Shown: piece after piece, positions 46,930 through 57,687 of the stretch
Layout: every line of letters starts with the position of its first letter
How positions within the stretch are numbered: the first letter of the stretch is position 1
Source: DATFDN01 sp963767645
GTDB lineage: Bacteria > Pseudomonadota > Alphaproteobacteria > Acetobacterales > Acetobacteraceae
Assembly: GCA_963767645.1 (NCBI GenBank)
Contig: CAVYEW010000018.1
Location: forward strand, 372,001 to 436,000
Reading direction: 5' to 3'
Length of the DNA: 64,000 nucleotides
The notes under the pieces: model-generated
What the model saw: only the letters and a program-made list of their open reading frames with translations
Database searches by the model: none
What the model was told of the DNA's origin: nothing
Position numbers and translations under genes: made by a program

Positions 46930-49900
46930 TCAGGCGACGGCCTGCAGTATCTCGAGCAGGCGGGCCAAACGTCTCTCCGCGTGCGGTTCCGTGATCTCGA
47001 GGACCAGCCGCTCGCGGCTCCAATGCAGCGCGGACTGCCCGGCGAGCCCAGCGGTCAGGGAGAGGACGTCGGCGTCCTCGCGGGGGACGAGCGCGATCCC
47101 GGCCGGTCCGGCGTGGACAGCGCCGATGCGCAGCGCGCGGCAGGCGAGGCGCAGCCGCGCGATATCCAGCAGCCCACGTGTCGGCGCGGGAAGCTCACCG
47201 AAACGATCCTCGATCTCCTCGGCAAGAGACGTGATCGCCTCGAGCGAGTCCAGCCGGGCCAGCCTGCGATACAGCTCCAGGCGCAAATCCGGCTCGGCAA
47301 CCGTATCGGCCGGCATGTAGGCATCGACGCCGACCGCAATGGCAGGGACCCATTCGGGGGCGGGATGCTCGCCGCGGGCGACAGCCATGGTACGGGCGAG
47401 CATGTGACCGTACAGCTCGCTGCCCATCAGGCGGATATGGCCAGCCTGGCGTTCGCCCAGCAGATCGCCCGCGCCGCGCTGGTCGAGATCGGCGGCGCTG
47501 ACGGCGAAGCCCGCGCCGAGGCTGTCCAGCGCGGCCAGCCGTTCCAGCCGCTTGCGGGCCGGCTCGCTCAGAGGGTGGGCGGGATCGGTCAGCAGGTAGG
47601 CGCGGGCGCGCGCGCGCCCGCGCCCGACCCGCCCGCGCAGCTGGTGAAGCTGCGCCAGCCCGAAGCGGTCGGGGCGCCAGACCAGCATCGTGTTGGCGTT
47701 GGGAATGTCGAGCCCGGCCTCGATGATGCTGGTGGCCAGCAGCACGTCCGTGTGCCCCTGGGCGAAATCCAGCATCAGGCGGTCGAGGGCGTCGCCGCGC
47801 AGCCGGCCATGCGCCTGGGCGACGGTCAGCTCCGGAACCAGCTCGGCAAGCCGCGCGGCGATCGGCTTCAGGTCCTCGATGCGCGGGCAGACGAAGAAGC
47901 TCTGGCCGCCGCGCCGCGCCTCGCGCAGCAGCGCCGTTCGCACCACCGCATTATCGAAGTCGAGCACGAAGCTGCGCACCGGTTGGCGCGACACGGGCGG
48001 CGTGGTGAGCAGGCTGAGGTCGAACAGGCCGAGCAGCGCCGCCTGCAGGCTGCGCGGCAGCGGCGTCGCCGTCATGGTCAGCGTGTGGACGCCCTGGCGC
48101 AGCGCATGCAGCCGACGCTTCTGCGCCTCGCCGAAGCGCTGCTCCTCGTCGACCACCATGAGGCCGAGATTGGCGAACTGCACGCCCGGCCCGGCAAGGG
48201 CGTGCGTGCCGACGACGATGCGGATTTCGCCCGCGCGCAGTCCGGCGAGCGTGGCCTGCGATTCCGCCGAGCTGCTGGACCGCATCAAAGGACCGATGCC
48301 CACGCCGAGGCCGCCCAGACGGCGGCGAAACGTCTCCAGGTGCTGGCGCGCGAGCAGGGTCGTCGGGGCCGCGACGGCGACCTGGAAGCCGGCGAGCGCG
48401 GCGGCGGCGGCGGCGTGCAGCGCCACCTCGGTCTTGCCGAACCCGACATCGCCGCACACCAGCCGCTCCATCGGCTGCGGCCGCGCCATGTCCGCCAGGG
48501 CGGCGTCGATCGCCGATTGCTGGTCCTCGCTCAGCGCGTAGGGCACGCGGCGGACGAAACGATCCATTGGGGCGCGGGGAGCGACGATCGAGGGCGCCCG
48601 CGCCGCCTCCCGGGCAAGCTGGCGCTCGATGATCCCCTGCGCCATCTCTGCGATCTCGGCTTCCACTTCGGCGTGGCGCCGGCGCCAGGCCTCGCCGGTC
48701 AGGCGGTCGGGCGCCGCCGTCGCCTCGGCCGAGCCGTAGCGCCAGACAAGGCCGGCGTTCTCCGCCTGGATCAGCAGTCGCTGGTCGGCGGCGAACTCAA
48801 GGGACAGGCACTCCCGCGTACCCGCGTCCTCCTCCACCAAGGTCAGCTCCGCCAACCGGGCGAGCCCGTGCTCGCGTTCAACCACCAGATCGCCCACGCG
48901 CAACTCCTCGCCGGAGAGCACCGCTTCCGCGCGGACGGCGTGCGCGCGTGGGATAGACGCATCGCCGGCGAGCAGGCTTCTTCCATGCTGGCAAAAGCCC
49001 TCGGTGAGCGGCAGGCGCAGCAGCCCGATCCGCCCTGGCGTCAGATCGAGCGCCTCGCCCCACGAGCCGAGCCGCTCCGTCGCGGAGCGCAGCCGGCGCC
49101 GGAGCTGGCGTGCCAGGGCGTCGCTCTCCGTCGCGCAGATCACCACCGCATCGCCGGCCTCGGCACGGGCGGCGGCGCGGCCCGCAAGATCGGCAGCGGT
49201 GCGCGATGGCTCGCCTTCCAGGCTTTCGGCGCCGACTGGCGCACCCTCGTTGCGGGCGAACGCCGCCACGGACCGAGCGGCCAGGGCGTTCGCAACCTCA
49301 TCGCCGCTGAGATAGAACTTGTCTGGCGGTTCGGCCCCGATCCCGGCGCCCGTCCGACCCAGCAGGCGTTGCGCCTCCCACGACTCGGCGATGGCGGCAA
49401 GCCAGTCGCCCAGACGCTCCTCGACCCCTTCCTCCAGGGAAATGAGGGCATCAGGAATCGCATCGAACAGCGTCTCCAGCGTGCCGTCCGGCAGCAGCCG
49501 GTCGGCAACAGCCCCCGTTTGTTCGCCGGGGACGGCAAAGCCCTCGGTCGCCGGCAACACCGTCAACGCAGGCTGCGTCGCGACGCTGCGCTGGTCCACG
49601 GGGTCGAACACATGGATGCCAACAACCCGGTCGCCGTCCAGTTCGAGCCGCACGGGCGTCGGGGCGCCGGCGGGGAACAGGTCCGCCGCGGCGTGTCGAA
49701 GGACGGCTTCGCCCGGTTCGTCCACGCGCTCATCGAAGCGGTAGCCGAATGCCTCCAAGGTCGCCCGCAGCCAGTCCGGCGCGGCCTCGTCGCCTACCTC
49801 GATGCGGACCCGGCGCTCGGCGAGGCGGGCGCGGGGCGGAACCCGTTGCAGGAGCCCGGCGGCGCTGGTCAGCACAAGCCGCGGGCGGGCAGGGGCCTCG

Positions 49901-50232
49901 GCCAGACGCGCTAGTCCGGCGACGCGCGCCCCGGTGATCGCGCGGCTAGGTCGCGCGCGATCGTAGGGGAGCGAGTCCCAGGCCGGCAATTCGATCACCT
50001 CCAGATCGGGCGCGAAGCCGCGCGCCATCCGAGCGATCTCGCCAATGGCGCGCTCCCGCCGGGTGATATGGAGCAGGCCGGCCGGGATGAAGGTTGCCCA
50101 TTCGCTCAGCAGCAGCGCGAGCGCCCCTTGCGGCGGAGCGTGGAACAGGGTGCGCCCAGGGGCGGCGGATGGCGCGGCGGACGCTGCGGCCGGTGACTGC
50201 GGCACGCTGCCGCGCTCGGGGTGGTCCAGCAT
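46930..50232 (-). CDS. Second, divergent Mfd-like translocase
   Basis: A 1100-residue paralog of Mfd. The N-terminus keeps the UvrB-like motif ELPAWDSLPYDRARPS (81-96). The RNA-polymerase-interaction region (about 445-500) is changed: HGLARL replaces YGIGRY and LIQAENAGLVWRYG replaces LYLPVENIEVLSRFG. The translocase is intact: VCGDVGFGKTEVA (591-604), VVDEEQRFG, TATPLPRSLQAA, TSIIEAGLDIP and QLRGRVGRG, followed by a D7-like C-terminus. It should move on double-stranded DNA with ATP; coupling to RNA polymerase in the normal way is doubtful. It lies 40 bases after an MFS gene on the same strand. Whether it repairs, clears other roadblocks or acts in mutagenesis is not shown by sequence. Confidence 0.88.
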   Translation of the reverse strand: MLDHPERGSVPQSPAAASAAPSAAPGRTLFHAPPQGALALLLSEWATFIPAGLLHITRRERAIGEIARMARGFAPDLEVIELPAWDSLPYDRARPSRAITGARVAGLARLAEAPARPRLVLTSAAGLLQRVPPRARLAERRVRIEVGDEAAPDWLRATLEAFGYRFDERVDEPGEAVLRHAAADLFPAGAPTPVRLELDGDRVVGIHVFDPVDQRSVATQPALTVLPATEGFAVPGEQTGAVADRLLPDGTLETLFDAIPDALISLEEGVEERLGDWLAAIAESWEAQRLLGRTGAGIGAEPPDKFYLSGDEVANALAARSVAAFARNEGAPVGAESLEGEPSRTAADLAGRAAARAEAGDAVVICATESDALARQLRRRLRSATERLGSWGEALDLTPGRIGLLRLPLTEGFCQHGRSLLAGDASIPRAHAVRAEAVLSGEELRVGDLVVEREHGLARLAELTLVEEDAGTRECLSLEFAADQRLLIQAENAGLVWRYGSAEATAAPDRLTGEAWRRRHAEVEAEIAEMAQGIIERQLAREAARAPSIVAPRAPMDRFVRRVPYALSEDQQSAIDAALADMARPQPMERLVCGDVGFGKTEVALHAAAAAALAGFQVAVAAPTTLLARQHLETFRRRLGGLGVGIGPLMRSSSSAESQATLAGLRAGEIRIVVGTHALAGPGVQFANLGLMVVDEEQRFGEAQKRRLHALRQGVHTLTMTATPLPRSLQAALLGLFDLSLLTTPPVSRQPVRSFVLDFDNAVVRTALLREARRGGQSFFVCPRIEDLKPIAARLAELVPELTVAQAHGRLRGDALDRLMLDFAQGHTDVLLATSIIEAGLDIPNANTMLVWRPDRFGLAQLHQLRGRVGRGRARARAYLLTDPAHPLSEPARKRLERLAALDSLGAGFAVSAADLDQRGAGDLLGERQAGHIRLMGSELYGHMLARTMAVARGEHPAPEWVPAIAVGVDAYMPADTVAEPDLRLELYRRLARLDSLEAITSLAEEIEDRFGELPAPTRGLLDIARLRLACRALRIGAVHAGPAGIALVPREDADVLSLTAGLAGQSALHWSRERLVLEITEPHAERRLARLLEILQAVA

Positions 50233-50272
50233 CGTGCCCGAACGGACCGGGGCGGCGGCGGGTTGCCTGACG

Positions 50273-51493
50273 TCAGATGCGCCGCCAGATCGGGAAGGTC
50301 AGCGCCATCGCTGCCAGCCCCTCGATCCCGGTCACGACCGTGGCCATCGGCGCCCCGAGCCAATCGGCGAGCAGGCCGATATTGATGAACCCGATCGGTC
50401 CCGCCCCGATGCAGACCGAGAGCACGCCGAGCATCCGGCTGCGCATCTCCGCGGGCGCGAACAGATAAACGAGGGTGGCCTGCATGATGCTGAATCCCGA
50501 GCCGCCGAACCCTTCCGCGATCAGCGCGGCGCCGGCCGGCAGCGGGCGGGCGAGCAGGGCGAAGACGATAATCATCACTAAGTAGGCGAGCACGCCGCCG
50601 ATATAGGCAGTCCGGTAATGCGCCCGGCCGACGACGAGCGCGATGACGAGGGCGCCGAGGAACGCGCCGACGCCGTCCATGCTTTGCAGCAGGCCGGTAT
50701 TGGCGTCGTTGAGATGCAGGCTGCCCTGGGCGATCACCGGCACCATGCTGGTGAACGGCCAGGCAAACACGTTGTAGATGATCGTCACCGTCAGCGTGCC
50801 GACCAGCCGCCTGTCCTGGCGGACCGCCGCCAGTCCCTCGGCAATGCGGGCCAGCACCGCGATCCGGCCGGAAACGGCGTGCATGTTGCGGTAGCGCAGC
50901 ATCAGCGTCGCCGTCAGCGAAGTCGCGTACAGGAGCACGCTGGCGGTGAACACGCCGGCGATTCCGATGCCGGCGAGCAACAGGCCTCCGGCGGTGGGGC
51001 CGAGCATCCGGCTGCCGTTGTTGGCGGCGACGTCGAGCGACATTGCCGTGCCCATGCGCTCGGCTCCGACCACCTCGCCGATGGCGACGCGGCGCACCGG
51101 GTTGTCGGCCGCCCAGCCGATGCCGTTGACGAAGCAGGCAAGCATTATGTGCCAGACGGCGAGGCGCCCGCTCCAGGCCAGCGCGGCAAGGGCGCCGGAA
51201 CTGGCGGCCATCATCGCGGTGACGATGGCGAGCGCGGTGCGCCGCTGTATCCGGTCCGCGGCGACGCCGAGGAATGCGCCGAACAATCCCATCGGCAGCA
51301 GCCGCAGCATCTGCGTCATCGCCACCAGGAAGGCCGAGCCAGTGCGCTGATAGACGAAGACCGCCATCGCCAGCGTCTCCATCCACCGCACCATGAACAC
51401 GGTGAGGCCAGCGTACCAGAGACGCCAGAAATCAGCGCCCGCGAATGCCCATGCGGCGCTGCGGGCAAGCCGCGCCGTAAAGCTGGTGCTCAC
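50273..51493 (-). CDS. Major facilitator superfamily transporter
   Basis: A 406-residue membrane protein from GTG 51493 (VSTSFTARLARSAAWAF) with AAGGGGAC upstream; longer starts would run into the divergent oxidoreductase gene. Twelve hydrophobic segments are visible. The MFS signature loop between helices 2 and 3 reads GVAADRIQRRTAL. The sequence has the character of the MFS_3/enterobactin-exporter-like group (NGIGWAADNPVRRVAIGEVV). It probably exports a small molecule; the substrate is unknown. It lies 40 bases upstream of the second Mfd gene, perhaps co-transcribed, and is divergent from the flavin oxidoreductase across a 116-base gap. Confidence 0.85.
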   Translation of the reverse strand: MSTSFTARLARSAAWAFAGADFWRLWYAGLTVFMVRWMETLAMAVFVYQRTGSAFLVAMTQMLRLLPMGLFGAFLGVAADRIQRRTALAIVTAMMAASSGALAALAWSGRLAVWHIMLACFVNGIGWAADNPVRRVAIGEVVGAERMGTAMSLDVAANNGSRMLGPTAGGLLLAGIGIAGVFTASVLLYATSLTATLMLRYRNMHAVSGRIAVLARIAEGLAAVRQDRRLVGTLTVTIIYNVFAWPFTSMVPVIAQGSLHLNDANTGLLQSMDGVGAFLGALVIALVVGRAHYRTAYIGGVLAYLVMIIVFALLARPLPAGAALIAEGFGGSGFSIMQATLVYLFAPAEMRSRMLGVLSVCIGAGPIGFINIGLLADWLGAPMATVVTGIEGLAAMALTFPIWRRI

Positions 51494-51609
51494 CGGATTG
51501 GACGTCCCCTTGGACCTTCTGTTCCACCCGCGATCCTGACGGCCGGCGGGCCGGCTCGCAAGCGATCCGGCCGCGCGATAGGGTTCGCGTCTCGCGTGGG
51601 AGAGTCCGG

Positions 51610-52578
51610 ATGGAGCGCAAGGTTGCCGTGGGCATGGGCCTAGCGGAGTACCCATTCGCCACTGCCAGCGGGTTCTGGCGCTGGATCGACCTCTGCGAGG
51701 CGGGCGGGATCGACAGTTTCTGGCAGACCGACCGGCTGGTAAGCCGCCATCCGATCCTGGAATGCCTGACGGCGCTTGCCGCGGTCGCGGGACGGACGCG
51801 GCGGATGAAGGTCGGCATGAACGTGCTGTCGCTGGCGATGCGCGACCCGCTGCTCGCGGCCAAGCAATGCGCTACGATCGACGTGCTCTCGGACGGGCGG
51901 ATGCTGCCCGGCTTCGGCATCGGCGGCCCGCTCGCCCCGGAATGGCAGGCGCTCGGCCTCGATACACGCACCCGCGGCGCGCGCACCGACGAGGCGCTGG
52001 CGGTAATTCGCCTTCTATGGACCGAGGAGCGGGTCGATTTCGCCGGCCGGCACTTCCGGATGCAGGGGGCGAGCATCGCCCCGCGACCGGCGCAGCGCGA
52101 GCTGCCGATGTGGATCGGCGGCGGCTCCGAAGCGGCGGTCCGCCGCACCGCCCGCTTCGGCACCGGCTGGCAAGCCGGGTCGGAAACGCCGGAGCAGGCC
52201 GGCGCGGTGATCGCCGCCATCAAACGCGCCCTGGCGGAGACCGGCCGGACGATCGAGGAGGACCATTACGGCGCCGGCATCCCGTTCCTGTTCGGCGATC
52301 CCGATGATCCGGGTCTGAGGGGCGCCTACGACGCATATCGCGTGCGCACCGGCCGCGATCCGGGCGGCTATTTTGCGGTGGGCGACGCCGCAACGATCGT
52401 CGGGCGGATCGGCGAGTACGTGAAGGCGGGCGCGTCGAAGTTCATTCTTCGCCCGGTGGCGCGCGACGAGCAAACGATGCTGGAACAGACGCGCCGGCTG
52501 ATCGAGGAGGTGCTGCCGCTCATCGCTTCCCGAAGGCTGAAGCCGGGCGGCCTCGGCGTGTGGGCGGCGAGCGTCTGA
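51610..52578 (+). CDS. Luciferase-like (LLM class) flavin-dependent oxidoreductase
   Basis: A 322-residue TIM-barrel protein of the bacterial luciferase/F420-or-FMN group. Visible features are IDSFWQTDRLVSRHPILE near residue 35, the LSDGRMLPGFGIGG loop at about 94-107, RGARTDEALAVIRLLW, and the phosphate-binding IGGGSEAAVRRTARFGTG at about 168-185. Members oxidise aldehydes, alkanesulfonates or heterocycles with reduced flavin, or use F420. The sequence alone does not say which. It starts 116 bases from the divergent MFS gene and may share regulation with it. Confidence 0.85.
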   Translation: MERKVAVGMGLAEYPFATASGFWRWIDLCEAGGIDSFWQTDRLVSRHPILECLTALAAVAGRTRRMKVGMNVLSLAMRDPLLAAKQCATIDVLSDGRMLPGFGIGGPLAPEWQALGLDTRTRGARTDEALAVIRLLWTEERVDFAGRHFRMQGASIAPRPAQRELPMWIGGGSEAAVRRTARFGTGWQAGSETPEQAGAVIAAIKRALAETGRTIEEDHYGAGIPFLFGDPDDPGLRGAYDAYRVRTGRDPGGYFAVGDAATIVGRIGEYVKAGASKFILRPVARDEQTMLEQTRRLIEEVLPLIASRRLKPGGLGVWAASV

Positions 52579-52830
52579 CTGCCGCCGCTCTTCGAGACCA
52601 CGACAGGCTCAGAAGCCGGGTCGTGGGGACGTCCCCGTCAGCCTTATAGACGCGCGTTTGGGGGACGATTTGGCGAAACTTCCGGGACGGAACGCCGGCT
52701 TCACCCCGATTTCGGCTAAGTTTCGTCCCGCCCTCCTGCCCCGTTCCAGGACATGAATACCCTAGGCGGTGTCTGCTTCCTCGTGTCGGCGGCCCTTTGG
52801 GTGCCGCCCTGCAACGAGGAGAATGCTACC

Positions 52831-53343
52831 ATGAAGCTGCAAACCAAACTGGCCAGTGTCGTCCTCGGCGGCGCCCTCAGCGTAGCGGTGCTGGCCATCC
52901 CGACGCGCCCGGCCCAGGCCTGCGGCGATGCCGAAGCGGGCGGGTCGTGCGGCGAGGCTGCGGCCAATACCGCCAACGAGGCGCGCTGGATGCTGAACCG
53001 CGTGGTCGCGGCGGTGCAGGCGGACGAGCCGAAGGCGCTCAGCATGTTCAGCCACAGCCAGGCCGGCTTCCGCACGTCCGACAGCTACGTCTTCTGCATC
53101 GGCCCGGACGGGCGCATGAGCGCGCACCCGGACCCGAAGCTAAGAGGGCGGAACGCGCGCGCGCTGCGCGACCCGGACGGCAAGCCATTCGCCGCCGAGA
53201 TGCTGGACACGGCCAAGAAGGGCACGATCGCCGAGGTGCAGTATCTCTATCCCAAGCCGGGCTCGAACGTGCCGGTGCCGAAGACTTCCTTCGTTACCCG
53301 GGTCAAGGACCAGGTCTGCGGCGTCGGCTACTACGACGGGTAG
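52831..53343 (+). CDS. Secreted single-Cache-domain protein
   Basis: A 170-residue protein from ATG 52831, chosen because GAGGAG lies nine bases upstream; a longer frame from 52753 lacks such a site. Residues 1-30 are a signal peptide (LGGALSVAVLAIPTRPAQA). The rest has the sCache pattern of extracellular ligand sensors: an N-terminal helix (ANEARWMLNRVVAAV), the strand SDSYVFCIGPDGRMSAHP, LRGRNARALRDPDGKPF, and YPKPGSNVPVPKTSFVTRV before the final DQVCGVGYYDG. Unlike receptor Cache domains it has no membrane anchor or signalling domain, so it is a free periplasmic binder. Ligand unknown. No clear neighbour to link it to; 52579-52830 upstream shows no gene. Confidence 0.75.
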   Translation: MKLQTKLASVVLGGALSVAVLAIPTRPAQACGDAEAGGSCGEAAANTANEARWMLNRVVAAVQADEPKALSMFSHSQAGFRTSDSYVFCIGPDGRMSAHPDPKLRGRNARALRDPDGKPFAAEMLDTAKKGTIAEVQYLYPKPGSNVPVPKTSFVTRVKDQVCGVGYYDG

Positions 53344-53381
53344 CCGCTGGCGCGCGCGGAGCGCCGCGTTGGCGCGGGCCT

Positions 53382-54248
53382 TCAGGTGACGATCTCGCTG
53401 GCCCGGTAGCCCTGCGCGAACAGCAACGCGCGCAGGCCGCCGTGATCGACCCGCGCACGGGCGTTCGCCGCCACGATGGGCTTGGCGCGGAACGCGACGC
53501 CCAGGCCTGCTTCGTGCAGCATGGCAAGATCGTTGGCGCCGTCCCCGACCGCCAATGTCTGCGCGAGATCGAGCCCATGCTCGCGGGCCAGCGCGCGAAG
53601 CATCGCGAGCTTGGCGTTGCGGTCAAGGATCGGCTCGCCGACCTCGCCGGTCAGCGCCTCTCCGTCGTCGAGCAGCCGGTTCGCGAAATGGGCGTCGAAG
53701 CCGGCCAGAGCGGCCACGCGCTCCGTGAAGTACGTAAACCCGCCGGACACCAGCGCCGTGACCGCGCCGTGCGCGCGCATCGTCGCGACCAGCTCGCGCG
53801 CTCCCGGCGTCAGTCGCACGCGCGCCCAGGTCCGCTCCAGTGCTTCCAGGCTGAGCCCGCGCAGCATGGCGACCCGCTGGCGCAGCGCTTCGGCGAAATC
53901 GATCTCGCCGTTCATGCTGCGCCGGGTAATGGCGGCGATCTCCTGTTTCAGCCCGGCGAAGTCGGCGAGCTCGTCCAGGGTCTCGCCGGTGACGATGGTG
54001 CTATCCATGTCGGCGAGCAGCAGCCGCTTGCGCCGCCCCTCGGCCGGCGTAGCGATGGCGTCCACCGCGGCGCCCTCCAGCGCGGCACCGACCGCGCCCA
54101 TGTCGGGGCGATGGGGCACCGCGATATCGACCGCCTCGCCCGAGGACAAGACTTCCGGCGTTGCCCCGTTCACAAGACGCCGCACCTCCTCGATCAGGGC
54201 AGCGGAGTGCGGCGGAATGGCGGCAACGAGCGTCAGGAGGTGCGACAT
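53382..54248 (-). CDS. serB: Phosphoserine phosphatase SerB
   Basis: A 288-residue HAD-family phosphatase from ATG 54248. A short N-terminal domain (1-75) precedes the core with the nucleophile motif LLLADMDSTIVTGETLDE, motif II ALVSGGFTYFTERVA and motif III/IV LAVGDGANDLAMLHEAGLG. SerB makes L-serine in the last step of the phosphorylated pathway. Its start codon abuts an in-frame ATG of the divergent miaA frame at 54247, so the true miaA start is probably 54289. The 38-base gap behind it leads to the Cache-protein gene, which converges. Confidence 0.95.
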   Translation of the reverse strand: MSHLLTLVAAIPPHSAALIEEVRRLVNGATPEVLSSGEAVDIAVPHRPDMGAVGAALEGAAVDAIATPAEGRRKRLLLADMDSTIVTGETLDELADFAGLKQEIAAITRRSMNGEIDFAEALRQRVAMLRGLSLEALERTWARVRLTPGARELVATMRAHGAVTALVSGGFTYFTERVAALAGFDAHFANRLLDDGEALTGEVGEPILDRNAKLAMLRALAREHGLDLAQTLAVGDGANDLAMLHEAGLGVAFRAKPIVAANARARVDHGGLRALLFAQGYRASEIVT

Positions 54249-55146
54249 GGCGGGGCAACCTGCCAGTGGGGAAGGGGACGGACAAGACGTGAGCCAAGCG
54301 CGAATACCGCCGGCGCTCATCGTCTTCGGCCCCACCGCCAGCGGAAAGTCGGCGCTGGCGGTGGCGCTTGCCCGGGAACTCGGCGGCACCGTCATCAACG
54401 CGGACTCGATGCAGGTGTACCGCGAATTGCGCATCCTGACCGCGCGGCCAAGCCCGGCGGAGATGGCGGCGGCGCCGCATCGCCTCTATGGCGTGCGGTC
54501 CGCCGCCGAGCCGGCCAGCGCCGCATGGTGGCGCGGGGCGGCGCTGGTGGCGATGGACGAGGCGCGCGCCGAGGGGCGGCTGCCGATCCTGTGTGGCGGC
54601 ACCGGCCTTTACCTCGCCGCGCTGACGCATGGACTCGCGGAGATAGCGGACCCTGGACCAGCGGCGCGGGCCGAGGCACGGGATCTGCTCGCACGCCTCG
54701 GGCCGGCGCAGCTCCACGCGCGCCTCGCGCAAGTCGATCCGCTCACCGCCGCCCGCCTTCGCCGCTCCGATGGCCAGCGGATCGCGCGCGCCTGGGAGGT
54801 GTGGCGCGGCACCGGGCGAGGATTGACGGAGTGGCAGAACGCCGGCGCCCTGCCGGCCTCGGGCTGGCGCTTCGCGGCGGTGGTGCTGGACCCGCCCCGT
54901 GCGGAGCTGCGCGCCGCCATCACGAGCCGCTTCGAGCAGATGCTCGCCGCCGGCGCCGTGGCCGAAGTGCGGTCGCTGCTGGCGTTGAACCTCGACCCGG
55001 CTCTCCCGGCGCTGCGTGCCCACGGCGTGCGCGAGATCGCGTCTGCGTTGCGCGGCGAGACCGAGCTCAGCGAAGCGGCGCGGCGGGCCATCCTCGCCAC
55101 CGGGCAGTATGCGAAGCGCCAGGCAACCTGGCTGCGCAACCGCCCT

Positions 55147-55175
55147 TTGACGCCAGCATGCGGTGCCTATAATAT
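55147..55175 (+). promoter_or_regulatory. Sigma70-type promoter before ilvB
   Basis: TTGACG at 55147-55152 is followed after 17 bases by TAATAT (55170-55175). TATAAT at 55168-55173, with a 15-base spacer, is an alternative reading of the same -10 region. The match is good in an otherwise GC-rich sequence. It would give an ilvB leader of about 160 bases. A second, weaker pair (TTGACG 55255-55260, TATGGA 55278-55283, spacer 17) lies inside that leader. Confidence 0.6.
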
Positions 55176-55207
55176 TCCTGCGCGATACCATCATAGGAGC
55201 GCAATTT

Positions 55208-55258
55208 ATGGAAAGTCTGACGCGGTACATACGAGATTTTGTTTACATGACCCATTGA
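55208..55258 (+). CDS. Possible 16-residue leader peptide before ilvB
   Basis: The short frame MESLTRYIRDFVYMTH starts at ATG 55208, with TAGGAG ten bases upstream, and stops at TGA 55256. It lies between the ilvB promoter and ilvB. It has one Leu, one Ile and one Val but no run of branched-chain codons, so classical attenuation is not evident. It is in a different frame from miaA. It could be a small peptide with an independent role, or chance. Confidence 0.35.
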   Translation: MESLTRYIRDFVYMTH

Positions 55259-55340
55259 CGCATTGCAGCATGACCCTTATGGATGGTCGGTGTGGGCGGC
55301 AATTGCTTTATACTGCCGCGACACCGAGAAGGAGACCGGC

Positions 55341-57143
<1,803 letters not shown>

Positions 57144-57171
57144 TCGAATTGATTGCGCGGGTTCCCGGATA

Positions 57172-57687
57172 GTGCCCCCCGACAACAACGCCCTGCGCAG
57201 CGCCACCATCTCCGTGCTCGTCGATAACGAATCCGGCGTGCTGGCCCGCGTCATCGGCCTGTTCTCTGGCCGCGGCTACAACATCGACAGCCTGACCGTG
57301 GCGCCGGTGGACGATGTGCGCGGACGCTCGCGCATCAACATCGTCACCTCGGGCACCGAGATGGTGATCGAGCAGATCAAGGCGCAGCTCGACCGCCTGG
57401 TGCCGGTGCATCGCGTCGCCGACCTCACCCGCGAAGGCCCGCACATCGCGCGCGAGATGGCGCTGATGAAGGTTGTCAGCACCGGCGAGCACCGGGCGGA
57501 GGCGCTGCGGCTGGCCGACGCGTTCCGCGCCCGCGTGGTGGACGCGACGACCGAGAGCTTCGTGTTCGAGATGACGGGCGCGACCGATAAGCTTGATGCA
57601 TTCATGGAGCTGATGCGGCCGCTAGGGTTGGCGGAGGTCTCGCGGACGGGGATCGCGGCAATGGCGCGCGGCACGCGGACTATCTGA
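57172..57687 (+). CDS. ilvN: Acetolactate synthase small (regulatory) subunit
   Basis: A 171-residue protein from GTG 57172 (VPPDNNALRSATISVLVDN). Residues about 8-85 are an ACT domain (NESGVLARVIGLFSGRGYN, the valine-binding fold) and the C-terminal domain contains GEHRAEALRLADAFRARVVD. It activates IlvB and gives it valine sensitivity. The last eight bases overlap the end of the transposase gene on the other strand. In related genomes ilvC usually follows directly; here the transposase and its repeats lie between. Confidence 0.96.
   Translation: MPPDNNALRSATISVLVDNESGVLARVIGLFSGRGYNIDSLTVAPVDDVRGRSRINIVTSGTEMVIEQIKAQLDRLVPVHRVADLTREGPHIAREMALMKVVSTGEHRAEALRLADAFRARVVDATTESFVFEMTGATDKLDAFMELMRPLGLAEVSRTGIAAMARGTRTI

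Noticed and set aside
46981..49914. 977-codon open frame antisense to the second Mfd gene
   Set aside because: Same artefact: composition of a complementary-strand shadow, no ribosome site and no domain.
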